Assembly (NCBI GenBank): GCA_034006985.1
Contig: JAVERT010000010.1
Location: forward strand, 21,797 to 85,796
DNA: 64,000 nucleotides
From: Gudongella sp034006985
Lineage (GTDB): Bacteria; Bacillota; Clostridia; Tissierellales; Tissierellaceae
Direction of reading: 5' to 3'
In this document: one piece after another, positions 8,409 through 17,626 of the stretch
How positions within the stretch are numbered: position 1 is the first letter of the stretch
Layout: the number at the start of each line of letters is the position of its first letter
Program-made: the position numbers and the translations under genes
The notes under the pieces: generated by a model
What the model saw: only the letters and a program-made list of their open reading frames with translations
What the model was told of the DNA's origin: nothing
The model's database searches: none

Positions 8409-9080
8409 ATGCGTTTATTACTTTGCGAAGATGAGGTAGAACTTTCTAATGCTCTTGTAGCCATGTTAAAACACAATAATTACTCTGTTGATGCTGTTTA
8501 TGATGGTGAAGAAGCTCTTAATTATTTAGAAACTGAAAATTATGATGGTGTGATATTAGATATTATGATGCCAAAAGTTGATGGTATAGCGGTACTTAAA
8601 ACGATCAGGGGCAAAGGTAATAATGTTCCTGTACTGATGCTAACTGCAAAATCTGAAATTGATGATAAGGTTTTGGGATTAGATTCTGGTGCTGACGACT
8701 ATTTAACTAAACCTTTTGTAACGAAAGAATTGATTGCTCGCATTCGTGCTATTACAAGAAGACAAAGTGAGATTACTGATTCTATACTTGATTTTGAGAA
8801 TATTACTTTAGATAGATTGACATTTGAGTTAAAATCGGAGAAAGATTCAGTTCGACTTTCAAATAAGGAGTTTCAAATGTTGGAAATGCTAATGATTAAT
8901 CCCCTTAATGTTATTTCCACGGATCGGTTTATGGAGAAAATCTGGGGTTATGATAGCGATTCAGAAATAAATGTGGTATGGGTTTGTATTTCATCTCTTA
9001 GAAAGAAGCTTATTACAATTGAAGCTGAGGTTGAAATAAAGGCAAGGAGAAATATAGGGTATTCTCTGGAGGGAAAATAA
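8409..9080 (+). CDS. OmpR/PhoB-family response regulator
   Basis: 223-residue two-domain regulator. The receiver domain has the acidic pair at residues 7-8, phospho-acceptor Asp51 (LDIMMP), Thr79 and Lys101 (KPF). The C-terminal winged helix (about 125-220) has the usual LSNKEFQMLEML and GYSLE segments. It is expected to bind tandem 11-bp repeats when phosphorylated by the kinase encoded directly downstream (one-base overlap, TAATG). Repeats of that kind are found before this gene and before the VTC operon. The start ATG 8409 is preceded by TTGGAGGTGGG. Confidence 0.95.
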   Translation: MRLLLCEDEVELSNALVAMLKHNNYSVDAVYDGEEALNYLETENYDGVILDIMMPKVDGIAVLKTIRGKGNNVPVLMLTAKSEIDDKVLGLDSGADDYLTKPFVTKELIARIRAITRRQSEITDSILDFENITLDRLTFELKSEKDSVRLSNKEFQMLEMLMINPLNVISTDRFMEKIWGYDSDSEINVVWVCISSLRKKLITIEAEVEIKARRNIGYSLEGK

Positions 9081-10300
9081 TGATAGAGATATTACGTAGA
9101 AAATTTATCGTAATTTCCGTTAGTGCAGCATTTATAGTAGTTTTTGTAATTGGATTTTTCAGCAATCTATCTAATTATTCACAAATAGGTAGAAATGCAG
9201 ATGAGCTTCTATATATACTAGCAGAAAATGATGGGTATTTTCCAAAAGAAGATGAGCATGATTTGATATATAAGTTGCCACCGAAAATATCACCAGAAGC
9301 ACCATTTTCAACACGTTTTTTCACAGTGAAAATGGATGAGGAAGAGAGTGTTATTGAAGTGGATACAGGTAAAATTTCTTCAATTTCTACTAAGCAGGCT
9401 CTTACCTATGCAAATGAAGTATTGGAAAGTGAAAAAAAGAGTGGATTTGAGGGTGAATACAAATATCTCGTTGTAAATAAAGATTATGGTTCATTATTGG
9501 TGTTTGTAAATATTGGTCAAGATTTGCAAATTTTTTATTCGTTTTTAAAAAGTAGTATTATGACTGGTGTAATTGGGATAATTGGAGTTTTTATTATTGT
9601 TCTTGTATTTTCGAAGAAGGCTATAGCACCTATAGCAGAAAGCTATGAAAAACAAAAGCAGTTTATTACAAATGCAGGTCATGAATTAAAAACACCACTT
9701 GCAATTATTAATACGGATGCAGAAGTAATAGAAATGAATTATGGAGAAAGTCAATGGACAAAGAGTATTCATAATCAAGTTCGGAGGTTATCTAATCTTG
9801 TGGAAAGCCTTGTTTCTCTAACGCGAATGGATGAAGAAAAAAACCAGCTCTTAAAAAATGAATTTTCTCTATCTGAACTGGTATTAGAAACTGCTGAAGA
9901 ATTTCATGAAATTAGTACAGTAAAAGGTAAGGAGCTAGTGCTAGAAGTCGAAAAAGGCATCAATTATGTTGGGAATGAAGAGTCTCTAGGTCAACTGGTT
10001 GCAATATTAATTGATAATGCATTAAAATATGGCCTAAAGGATGACTCGATAACAGTAAGATTAAAGAGACAAGGTAAAAAATGTTTTCTGCAGACAACTA
10101 ATAGATCAGAAAATCTAAGTGTCGGGAACTATGATGTACTATTTGAGAGATTTTACAGGGCGGATAGTTCTAGAAATAGCAAATTGGAAGGATATGGTAT
10201 TGGTTTATCTGTTGCAAAAGCTATTGTAGCAAAGCATAAAGGCAAAATAAGTGCAGAGAGTTTAGATGGTGATAAAATTATATTTACCGTACAACTTTAA
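9080..10300 (+). CDS. Sensor histidine kinase
   Basis: 406-residue membrane kinase. Hydrophobic helix 1 covers about residues 9-28, an extracytoplasmic sensor of about 130 residues follows, helix 2 is at about 158-178, then the dimerisation domain with His201 in HELKTP, and a catalytic domain with IDNALKYG (N box) and YGIGLSVAKAI (G box). No HAMP domain is obvious between helix 2 and the H box. The sensor domain is not one I recognise. It is translationally coupled to the response regulator and lies upstream of the VTC/CotH operon it probably controls. Confidence 0.94.
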   Translation: MIEILRRKFIVISVSAAFIVVFVIGFFSNLSNYSQIGRNADELLYILAENDGYFPKEDEHDLIYKLPPKISPEAPFSTRFFTVKMDEEESVIEVDTGKISSISTKQALTYANEVLESEKKSGFEGEYKYLVVNKDYGSLLVFVNIGQDLQIFYSFLKSSIMTGVIGIIGVFIIVLVFSKKAIAPIAESYEKQKQFITNAGHELKTPLAIINTDAEVIEMNYGESQWTKSIHNQVRRLSNLVESLVSLTRMDEEKNQLLKNEFSLSELVLETAEEFHEISTVKGKELVLEVEKGINYVGNEESLGQLVAILIDNALKYGLKDDSITVRLKRQGKKCFLQTTNRSENLSVGNYDVLFERFYRADSSRNSKLEGYGIGLSVAKAIVAKHKGKISAESLDGDKIIFTVQL

Positions 10301-10416
10301 TACTAACAACTATATAATATGCTTCTCCTAAGATTAACAGGTAAAACAATCTGATGTCTAGGGGGAGTATTTTTTTATCTATAGGAATCCATATTACAAA
10401 ATAATAAAATATGAAA

Positions 10417-10472
10417 TTTTAAGTTAATTTAAACTAGAGTTTTAAGTTAGTTTTAGTTTGAACATCTATACT
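10417..10472 (+). promoter_or_regulatory. Four-unit 11-bp direct-repeat operator and promoter of the VTC/CotH operon
   Basis: Units begin at 10417 (TTTTAAGTTAA), 10428 (TTTAAACTAGA), 10440 (TTTTAAGTTAG) and 10451 (TTTTAGTTTGA), each 11 bp with one extra base between units two and three. A TATACT -10 candidate lies at 10467-10472, so the last units occupy the -35 zone, the position of PhoB/OmpR activators. The motif matches the one ahead of the neighbouring two-component genes. Confidence 0.55.
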
Positions 10473-10515
10473 AGCATTAAGAAGTAAAGATAATAATTTG
10501 AAAGGGGCAGTATAT

Positions 10516-11289
10516 ATGGGTTATCAAAATGTTTTTAGTAGATATGAATTAAAATATCTTATTCCAATAGAAGAAAAAAACAACTTATTAAAAGTGATGG
10601 AGAAATATATGAATACTGATGATTTCGGTAAAAGTACTATTTGTAATATTTATTTTGACACACCAGATAAATTATTGATTAGAAGATCTTTAGAAAAACC
10701 ATGTTATAAAGAAAAACTAAGAATAAGAAGTTATGGAATCGCAAGTCCAGAGAGTAAAGTTTTCATAGAAATTAAAAAGAAATATAAAGGTGTAGTTTAT
10801 AAGCGAAGAATTAACTTAGAGGAAAAAACGGCCACTAGTTATCTAGTAGACCATACTCCGCTTATAAATCAAAATCAAATTTCAAAAGAGATAGATTACT
10901 TAATGCAGACCTATAAAGATATTGAACCATCAGTTTTTTTATCGTATGAACGAGAGGCTTTTTATAGTAAAGAGGATTCTAATTTCAGAATGACTTTTGA
11001 TGAAAATCTGCTTATGAGAGATTATGATTTATCTTTGAATTCAGGCATTTACGGAGATCAAATTTTGCCAAAAGATATGGCGATTATGGAATTAAAAACT
11101 GTATTAGGAATACCAAAATGGCTACTAGATTTTTTAGATGAAAACAAATTATATAAAACATCATTTTCAAAGTATGGTAATGCATATCTAAATTTACTGT
11201 TACCTAAATACTTAGATTATGGTCAAATATCAAAGGACAAACTATTACTAAGAATGGAAGAGGAAAGAGGTGTGACTAATGTCGCTTAA
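10516..11289 (+). CDS. VTC-domain (polyphosphate polymerase-like) protein
   Basis: 257-residue cytosolic protein of the VTC tunnel-fold family. Seen are the opening RYELKYLIP, the basic strand motifs KEKLRIRSYG and KKKYKGVVYKRR, and the ELKT acidic strand near residue 195, which match the triphosphate-tunnel basic and acidic residues of yeast Vtc4. The yeast protein makes polyphosphate; bacterial members are untested or poorly tested. The start is ATG 10516 with AAAGGGG upstream, and the longer TTG start at 10498 has no such site. It overlaps the DUF4956 gene by 11 bases, and the same four-gene set is often found together in Clostridia. Confidence 0.85.
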   Translation: MGYQNVFSRYELKYLIPIEEKNNLLKVMEKYMNTDDFGKSTICNIYFDTPDKLLIRRSLEKPCYKEKLRIRSYGIASPESKVFIEIKKKYKGVVYKRRINLEEKTATSYLVDHTPLINQNQISKEIDYLMQTYKDIEPSVFLSYEREAFYSKEDSNFRMTFDENLLMRDYDLSLNSGIYGDQILPKDMAIMELKTVLGIPKWLLDFLDENKLYKTSFSKYGNAYLNLLLPKYLDYGQISKDKLLLRMEEERGVTNVA

Positions 11290-11971
11290 TAATTTATTTG
11301 CGGGTGTGTTAGAAAGTACAGAAACAGCTTCTGTTACATTATCGAGTTTTCTTATTTGTATGGGAACGGCACTTATATTAGGATTGTTAATTGCTCTTGC
11401 CTACACTTATAAAACTAGATATTCAAAAAGTTTTGTAGTTACATTAGCTACTCTGCCAGCGGTTGTTGCTGTAATAATAATGATGGTAAATGGTAATTTA
11501 GGTACAGGAGTAGCAGTTGCTGGAACATTTAGCTTAGTAAGATTTAGATCTATTCCAGGCACAGCAAAGGAAATAGGAGCAATATTTTTAGCCATGGGTA
11601 CAGGTCTTGCAGCTGGTATGGGCTATATAGGTTATGCTATTATATTTACAATTATAGTAAATGGAGTAGGCTTAATCTATACAGCAAGTAGCATAGGTGA
11701 GAGCAAAAAGACTCAAAGAACTATGAAAATTACTATTCCTGAGGATTTAGATTACACAGATATTTTTGATGATTTATTTATAAGTTATACTGATAAGTGT
11801 GATTTGTTAAGTATTAAGACAACAAATATGGGAAGTTTGTTTAAGCTTACCTATGATTTAATACTTACAAATGTTGAACAGGAAAAGGAATTTATAGATG
11901 AATTAAGATGTAGAAATGGAAATCTTGAAATTACAATGGCTAAGCAATCAAGTCTTGCTGGCGAACTATAG
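11279..11971 (+). CDS. DUF4956 membrane protein
   Basis: 230-residue protein with about four membrane segments in the first 150 residues, containing GTFSLVRFRSIPGTAKEIG, a strongly conserved DUF4956 stretch, followed by a cytosolic C-terminal domain of about 80 residues. The function is unknown. Genetic linkage to VTC-domain proteins is the main clue, suggesting a membrane partner that handles or exports the VTC product. The start overlaps the end of the VTC gene, indicating translational coupling. Confidence 0.85.
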   Translation: MSLNNLFAGVLESTETASVTLSSFLICMGTALILGLLIALAYTYKTRYSKSFVVTLATLPAVVAVIIMMVNGNLGTGVAVAGTFSLVRFRSIPGTAKEIGAIFLAMGTGLAAGMGYIGYAIIFTIIVNGVGLIYTASSIGESKKTQRTMKITIPEDLDYTDIFDDLFISYTDKCDLLSIKTTNMGSLFKLTYDLILTNVEQEKEFIDELRCRNGNLEITMAKQSSLAGEL

Positions 11972-11985
11972 GAGGGTATAATGCT

Positions 11986-13215
11986 ATGAAACTTAAAAAA
12001 AGATTATCGATAATTTTATGTATAGCGGTTTTAGCTATTTCTTTAATTGGATGTACAGATTCTACAACAGATACAGTTTCAAATGGAGAAACTACATCAG
12101 TAGAAACCCAAGGAGTAGGTGTTGAAGTAGCAGATACTTCGACAATAGAAATTGATGATGAGATGTTTTCTAGTAGAGATATGGAAAGTGGATATGATGA
12201 AAATAATAGTACCATAATCGTTCTAGAGGAGGATACTATAAAAATTAACAATGAAAGTGCTACAGTAAAAGAAAATACAGTTACAATTTCACAAGAAGGA
12301 ACATATATTTTAAGAGGAACTTTATCGGATGGACAAATAGTAGTTGATGCAGCAGATACTGATAAAATTCAAATAGTATTAGACAATGTAGAGATTAACA
12401 ACTCATTTTCTGCACCTATATATGTAAAACAGGCAGATAAGGTTTTTATAACTCTTGCAAACAGTTCTAAGAATTCAATTTCTGTAGATGGTGAATTTAT
12501 ATCTATTGATGATAATAATATTGATGCAGCGATTTTTTCTAAAGAGGATTTAACGATAAATGGTAGTGGTTCTCTTACAATTACGAATAAATATGGGAAT
12601 GGTATTACATCAAAAGATGATTTAGTTTTAACTAATGGTATATATGATATTAATGTAAATGGCCATGGTTTAGAAGGTAAAAACAGTATTCGAATTTCTA
12701 ATGGAGAATTCAATATTGTTTCTGGTAAAGATGGAATTCACAGTGAAAATAGTGATGATGATACTCTAGGATTTGTCTACATTCAAAATGGAGAATTTAA
12801 TCTAATAGCAGCAGATGATGGTATAAGCTCAGAGAGTAAAGTTCAAATAGATTCTGGGAATATAATAATTAAAGAATCTACTGAAGGGATTAAAGGTAAC
12901 TATGTATTAATTAATGATGGAAGCATTGACATTTACTCAACAGATGATGGTATTAATGCTACAAATCTAGGAAGTAACGACGCTGTTATTGAAATAAATG
13001 GTGGAGATATAACTATTGTTATGGCAAGTGGTGATACAGATGCAATTGACTCTAATGGAGATATTTATGTTAATGGTGGCAATTTTGATTTGACATGTGG
13101 ATCATCTTTTGATGCAGATGGCGAGATTATTTATAATAGTGGTACAGTAGTTGTTAATGGTGAAACGATTGAAGATATTACTTTATTACAAATGAATGGT
13201 AAAGGTCATAAGTAG
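11986..13215 (+). CDS. Cthe_2159-like carbohydrate-binding beta-helix lipoprotein
   Basis: 409-residue secreted protein. The signal peptide ends in a lipobox LIGC at about residue 23, then comes an acidic Thr/Glu linker, then a right-handed beta-helix with repeated short units such as ITNKYGNGITSKDDLVL, GHGLEGKNSIRI and GKDGIHSENSDDD. This matches the Cthe_2159/DUF4353 family, whose characterised member binds acid-sugar polymers and calcium. The many Asp residues fit calcium binding. It is fourth-gene neighbour of CotH and VTC proteins, so it probably acts at the cell surface. The ribosome site is AGGAGGG. Confidence 0.85.
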   Translation: MKLKKRLSIILCIAVLAISLIGCTDSTTDTVSNGETTSVETQGVGVEVADTSTIEIDDEMFSSRDMESGYDENNSTIIVLEEDTIKINNESATVKENTVTISQEGTYILRGTLSDGQIVVDAADTDKIQIVLDNVEINNSFSAPIYVKQADKVFITLANSSKNSISVDGEFISIDDNNIDAAIFSKEDLTINGSGSLTITNKYGNGITSKDDLVLTNGIYDINVNGHGLEGKNSIRISNGEFNIVSGKDGIHSENSDDDTLGFVYIQNGEFNLIAADDGISSESKVQIDSGNIIIKESTEGIKGNYVLINDGSIDIYSTDDGINATNLGSNDAVIEINGGDITIVMASGDTDAIDSNGDIYVNGGNFDLTCGSSFDADGEIIYNSGTVVVNGETIEDITLLQMNGKGHK

Positions 13216-13291
13216 TCAAGTGTTTTGTAGTAATTTTTATTAAACTATATATTGTTCAAGATTTATTTATTTAAGAAAGGGAGAGAAAAAA

Positions 13292-14890
13292 ATGAAAAGA
13301 TTGATAGTCGGAGTATTAATAGTAAGTATGTTAATCGTAATTTTGACAGGTTGTGTAGGCACTGTAGACAATAATGATGCAGTAGATACTGAAACAGTGG
13401 TAGTTGAAACAGCAGGAAGTGAGACTCAAGATAATATTGTAAACTGGGGAGAAAGTACCCATAGTAATGACGTTGACCCAGATTATGACACAGTTTTTAA
13501 TCAGTCTGAGGTCCTAGAATTTAACATTACAATCGATAGTCAAGATTGGGAAGCCATGCAAGCTGATTTAGAAGAAAATGTAACAGGAGGTAGAGGACAG
13601 GCAGGGGGGCAAAAAGGAGTTATGCCCGAAAGAGATAGGCAGGCATTACCGGAGGGAGAGATACCGCAAAATGCTAGATCAGAAGGAGATAGACCAGCAT
13701 TGCCGGAGGGAGAGATACCGCAAAATGCTAGGCCAGAAATTGCTGGACAACCAGCTCCTGGGCAACCTGCTGTAAATAATCAAATAGAAACAACATCTGA
13801 GAGTGAATATGATCCAATATGGGTTGAATCTTCAATTACTTTTGATGATACAACTTGGGATCATGTTGGTATTAGATTTAAAGGAAATTCAAGTCTTACA
13901 TCGGCAGTAAGTTCAGGGAATGGCAAACTTTCATTTAAATTAGACTTTGATGAATTTGAGGATGAATATCCAGAAATAAACAATCAGAGGTTTTATGGTT
14001 TTAAACAATTGAATCTAAATAATAATTACTCCGATGAATCATTGATGCGTGAAAAAGTAAGTGCTGATCTTTTTAGAGATTTTGGTGTTCCAGCAGCTAA
14101 TACAACCTTTGTTGTTGTAAATGTAGATTATGGCGAGGGAAGTCAATTTTACGGAGTATATACTTTAGTTGAAGAAATGGATGATACAGGAATAGAAAGT
14201 CAGTTTGGAGATGATTCAGGAAATTTGTATAAACCAGAAGGAACAGCAGCCTCTTTTGCTGATGGAACTTATGATGATGATGAAATGGTGAAAAAGAATA
14301 ATGAAGATGAAGCGGATTATTCAGATGTTATTGCTCTTTATGATGTAATTAATAGTGAAAATAGAGAAAGTGATGTTGAATCTTGGAAGTCTGAGTTAGA
14401 AGAAGTATTTAATGTTGATGGATTTTTGAAATGGTTAGCTGCTAATACCGTAATGCAAAATTGGGATACTTACGGGAATATGACTCATAATTATTTTCTT
14501 TATAATAATCCTGAAACAAATAAGCTAGAATGGATACCATGGGATAGTAACGAAGCCCTTCAAGAAGGCAAAGGTAATAGAGGAGCACTAAGTCTAGGAT
14601 TAGATGAAGTTAATGATAATTGGCCATTAATTGATTATCTTATAGGTGATACAGAGTATAAAGCTATTTATGATAGCTATCTTGAACAGTTTACTCAAGA
14701 GATATTTACAGAGGAAAAAATGACAAAAACTTATACTGAATATTATGAAATGATAAAAGAATATGCATATGCTGAAGAAGAAGGATATAGTTTTATCAAA
14801 TCTGATCAATCTTTTGATTCTGCAGTAGAAGCACTAAAAGCACATGTTGTTGAAAGAAATGAAGCTGTAAAAGCATATCTTGAAAATTGA
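13292..14890 (+). CDS. CotH-family (secreted kinase-like) lipoprotein
   Basis: 532-residue protein with a lipoprotein signal (LTGC at about residue 21). A low-complexity Pro/Gly/Glu linker (about 100-165) carries two 18-residue repeats. The CotH domain follows with GIRFKGNSSL, FYGFKQLNLNNNYSDESL, YGVYTLVEEMDD and IPWDSNEAL, the last containing the conserved metal-binding Asp of CotH kinases. Spore-coat CotH is an atypical protein kinase; surface members of this operon type have unknown targets. The Asn-Trp-Asp-Thr segment (NWDTYGNMTHNYFLY) is well conserved. A strong terminator follows, ending the operon. Confidence 0.88.
   Translation: MKRLIVGVLIVSMLIVILTGCVGTVDNNDAVDTETVVVETAGSETQDNIVNWGESTHSNDVDPDYDTVFNQSEVLEFNITIDSQDWEAMQADLEENVTGGRGQAGGQKGVMPERDRQALPEGEIPQNARSEGDRPALPEGEIPQNARPEIAGQPAPGQPAVNNQIETTSESEYDPIWVESSITFDDTTWDHVGIRFKGNSSLTSAVSSGNGKLSFKLDFDEFEDEYPEINNQRFYGFKQLNLNNNYSDESLMREKVSADLFRDFGVPAANTTFVVVNVDYGEGSQFYGVYTLVEEMDDTGIESQFGDDSGNLYKPEGTAASFADGTYDDDEMVKKNNEDEADYSDVIALYDVINSENRESDVESWKSELEEVFNVDGFLKWLAANTVMQNWDTYGNMTHNYFLYNNPETNKLEWIPWDSNEALQEGKGNRGALSLGLDEVNDNWPLIDYLIGDTEYKAIYDSYLEQFTQEIFTEEKMTKTYTEYYEMIKEYAYAEEEGYSFIKSDQSFDSAVEALKAHVVERNEAVKAYLEN
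13632..13739 (+). repeat. Two 54-bp in-frame tandem repeats in the CotH linker
   Basis: Copies at 13632-13685 and 13686-13739 differ at only a few bases and encode the unit with LPEGEIPQNAR. The step is 18 codons, so unit number can change without a frameshift, making the linker length-variable between strains. Confidence 0.8.
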
Positions 14891-14925
14891 AATAAAACTC
14901 GGATTAAACCTCCTTTATATGTAAA

Positions 14926-14971
14926 AGATACTTCGGAGATTCATAATGAAAATCCGAAGTATCTTTTTTTA
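14926..14971 (+). terminator. Terminator of the VTC/CotH operon
   Basis: AGATACTTCGGA (14926-14937) pairs with TCCGAAGTATCT (14953-14964), followed by seven T residues. Confidence 0.9.
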
Positions 14972-15111
14972 TTGTGAGTTTAATTAAATATAGAGGTTGT
15001 AAAATTTAACTTAAAGAGGTATTCTACTATACATAAATATCTTTTATATTATTGTTTTATTTTTTAAAGAAAGTATTATAAATTTATTAATTAAAAATGG
15101 AGTGAATAGTG

Positions 15112-16290
15112 ATGATAAAAAAGAAAGTTGTAATAGGAATGGCAGGAGCAGGATATGGAGCTAGGCTGCACTGTGAGGGGTATAAAAAAATTAGTAGTGT
15201 CAATGTTAGGTTAAAGACTATATGTGATGTTTTGAAGGAAAAGGGAACGGAATTATTAGATATTTATAATTTTGAGCAAGTAGAAACTGACTTTGATAAG
15301 ATGATTAAAGATCCAGAAATTGATGTTATTGACATTGTTACTCCGCCTTTTTTACATAAAGAAATGATTATAAAAGCATTAGATGCGGGTAAACATGTTA
15401 TATGTGAAAAACCTTTGATTGGGTATTTTGGTAATGATGAAGATATAAAACCTATTGGTAAGAATGTAAGCAAAGAAAAAATGTACAAAGAAGTTTTGGC
15501 GGGATTAGATGAATTAAAAGCTGCAATTGATAGAAACAGTCAGAAATTTATGTATGCTGAGAATTATGTATATGCTCCTAGCATACAGAAATCAGTAGAA
15601 ATATTAAAAAGCAAGAAGTCAAAGATACTATTTCTTAAAGGAGAAGAAAGTTTAAAAGGATCGAGCTCTCCAGTAGCTGGAGAATGGGACAAAACAGGAG
15701 GCGGTTCATTAATTCGAGTTGGAAGTCATCCTCTTGCAGGAGTATTATATATAAAAAAAGAAGAAGCTGAGTATAGAAATACAAAAATAGAAATTGAGAG
15801 TATAGTTGCAGATATGGGGCAAATAACGAGCAATTTATCTGAAGAAGAATTGAAGTATCATGCTATAAGAATTAATGATGTAGAGGATTTTGCGAATGTT
15901 TCTATTACATTTACGGATGGTAGCAAAGCTGTTGTGCTAGCGTCGGATACTGTTTTAGGTGGAACAAAAAACTATGTTGAAATATATTCAAATAATGCAG
16001 TTATGATGAATAATTTGACACCAACGGATGCTTTAAATGTTTATATGCTAGATAATGAAGGTATGGAAAATATCAAGTTTTCTGAAATGTTACCTTCTAC
16101 AGTAGGATGGAATAAAGCTTTTATAGCTGATGAAATTCTAAGAGGATTTACAGACGAACTTAAAGATTTTATGGAATGTATTGCATTTGATAGAAAGCCA
16201 CTATCTGATTTTAAACTAGCATATGATACAACCAAGGCAATGTATGTGGCTTATTTATCTTACGAAACTAACAAAAGGTTTTTTTATTGA
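15112..16290 (+). CDS. Gfo/Idh/MocA-family oxidoreductase
   Basis: 392-residue NAD(P)-dependent dehydrogenase. The N-terminal Rossmann fold shows the glycine-rich AGAGYGARLH, DIVTPPFLHKEM and the family hallmark CEKPL. The C-terminal half has the alpha/beta substrate domain with GGGSLIRVGSHPL (about 200). Substrates are usually sugars, inositols or sugar acids; none can be assigned. I favour ATG 15112 over GTG 15109 because the GGAGTG site is seven bases before it. It is not in an operon with the catabolic genes that follow, but a shared bidirectional terminator separates it from the LysR regulator. Confidence 0.85.
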   Translation: MIKKKVVIGMAGAGYGARLHCEGYKKISSVNVRLKTICDVLKEKGTELLDIYNFEQVETDFDKMIKDPEIDVIDIVTPPFLHKEMIIKALDAGKHVICEKPLIGYFGNDEDIKPIGKNVSKEKMYKEVLAGLDELKAAIDRNSQKFMYAENYVYAPSIQKSVEILKSKKSKILFLKGEESLKGSSSPVAGEWDKTGGGSLIRVGSHPLAGVLYIKKEEAEYRNTKIEIESIVADMGQITSNLSEEELKYHAIRINDVEDFANVSITFTDGSKAVVLASDTVLGGTKNYVEIYSNNAVMMNNLTPTDALNVYMLDNEGMENIKFSEMLPSTVGWNKAFIADEILRGFTDELKDFMECIAFDRKPLSDFKLAYDTTKAMYVAYLSYETNKRFFY

Positions 16291-16397
16291 TTGCTAAAAC
16301 CAAAGGCAGTGTTTTATTTTAGTTTTCCATTCATGAAGATGTTCCTCAGCTATCAAACTATGAGAGAAAACTCGGAGAATTATATAAATAAAAGCAA

Positions 16398-16440
16398 AAA
16401 AGATACACAAAGGATTTGAATTATCCTTTGTGTATCTTTT
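16398..16440. terminator. Bidirectional terminator
   Basis: AAAGATACACAAAGGAT (16398-16414) pairs with ATCCTTTGTGTATCTTT (16423-16439), with T-runs on both strands. It serves the oxidoreductase on the plus strand and the convergent LysR gene. Confidence 0.9.
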
Positions 16441-17375
16441 TAATTCAGTATTGTAAGGGGTTTTTTAATTTCTGGCATATATTTACCATCCATTATAATG
16501 GATGACTTATAATAATTTAAAAAGCTAGATAATGCGGGAGACATATGTTTTTTATTGTTCCAATGTAGATAGATCGTTCTGTTAAGGTTAGTTCCTTCAA
16601 AGGGTATCGCAATTACCTTGTAATTAGAAAGGGAAGGAATTTTAGGCATAATCGTTACACCTAATTGAGCACCTACAAAGGCAGCCATAGAATTACATTC
16701 ATCTACCTTAAATGCAATCTCTGGCACTATATTATTACTTCTAAATAGTGCATCAGTTTGTAAAAATAAGTCAGTTTTTTTATTAATCATAATAAATTTT
16801 TCGTTTTTTAAATCCTCAACATTTACAGAGTTTTTGTTTGCCAATGGGTGATCATTATAAACTACTAAGAAAAGTTCCTGTTTAAAAACTGGAATGGATT
16901 CTATGCATTCGTTTACTACCTCAGGCAAAGGAGTCATCACTACATCTAGACTACCATCTATAAGTTTTTCTATTAGTGTATTGGTCATACTTACCTGAAA
17001 GCTGAAGTGAATATTATTATTACCTTGATAAGTATAAAAGTTGTCTATCAGATATGGAATAGCATCAAAGCTTACACTATATATATAGCCTAAGTTAATA
17101 TTGCTACTTAATGGACTTTTCATATTTGCAAGTTGCACTTCACCTTGTTGAAGAATATTTAAAGCACTTTCAACATAAGGTAAAAAAGCTTCTCCATATT
17201 CAGTCAGTGATATTTTTTTACCAAACTTTTCGAATAATGGCACCCCTAATTCATTAGATAGTTCACCTAGTGCATAACTAAGACTTGGCTGAGATATATT
17301 AAGTTGCTTTGCTGCTTTTGTGTAATGTAATGTGTAAGACATTTTAATAAAGTATACAAGCTGGTGAAGAGTCAT
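16440..17375 (-). CDS. LysR-family transcriptional regulator
   Basis: 311-residue regulator with an N-terminal winged helix-turn-helix (FTKAAKQLNISQPSLSYAL-like region about 18-40, here HYTKAAKQLNISQPSLS) and a C-terminal periplasmic-binding-like effector domain (about 90-295). It is transcribed away from the HMG-CoA-lyase-like gene across a 251-bp gap that contains a T-N11-A-type palindrome, the usual layout for a LysR protein controlling the divergent operon. I infer that its inducer is a substrate or intermediate of that carboxylate pathway. AAGGAGGG precedes the ATG. Confidence 0.93.
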   Translation of the reverse strand: MTLHQLVYFIKMSYTLHYTKAAKQLNISQPSLSYALGELSNELGVPLFEKFGKKISLTEYGEAFLPYVESALNILQQGEVQLANMKSPLSSNINLGYIYSVSFDAIPYLIDNFYTYQGNNNIHFSFQVSMTNTLIEKLIDGSLDVVMTPLPEVVNECIESIPVFKQELFLVVYNDHPLANKNSVNVEDLKNEKFIMINKKTDLFLQTDALFRSNNIVPEIAFKVDECNSMAAFVGAQLGVTIMPKIPSLSNYKVIAIPFEGTNLNRTIYLHWNNKKHMSPALSSFLNYYKSSIIMDGKYMPEIKKPLTILN

Positions 17376-17511
17376 TTTATCCCTCCTTGGTGTTTTAGTA
17401 ATTAACAGGTTTTATAGAAAAATTCTAACATCGATTGACTCAAGTCATTATATTATTCTCTTAAAAAATAAGTATTAAAGCTAGTTAAGAAAATATCAAC
17501 TAATAATTAAT

Positions 17512-17528
17512 TATAGAGAATATCTATA
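17512..17528. promoter_or_regulatory. Candidate LysR box
   Basis: TATAGA-N5-TCTATA is a 17-bp dyad containing a T-N11-A core, in the divergent gap between the LysR gene and the catabolic operon. The region is very AT-rich, so chance similarity is possible. Confidence 0.35.
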
Positions 17529-17626
17529 ATCATTATACAAAAACGGTATTAGACTTTCAATAGCAAATGAAATAATATTGAGTTAAGGTAGTAAAGTTAA
17601 TAAAAGACAAGTAAGGGGGGGGAGAT

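Noticed and set aside
10301..10380. Possible terminator or riboswitch after the histidine kinase
   Set aside because: CTCCTAAGA and TCTAGGGGGAG before a T-run pair only in part; no known riboswitch core was recognised, so I did not list it as a feature.
12369..12713. Minus-strand frame within the beta-helix lipoprotein gene
   Set aside because: It mirrors the repeats of the plus-strand gene and has no ribosome site.
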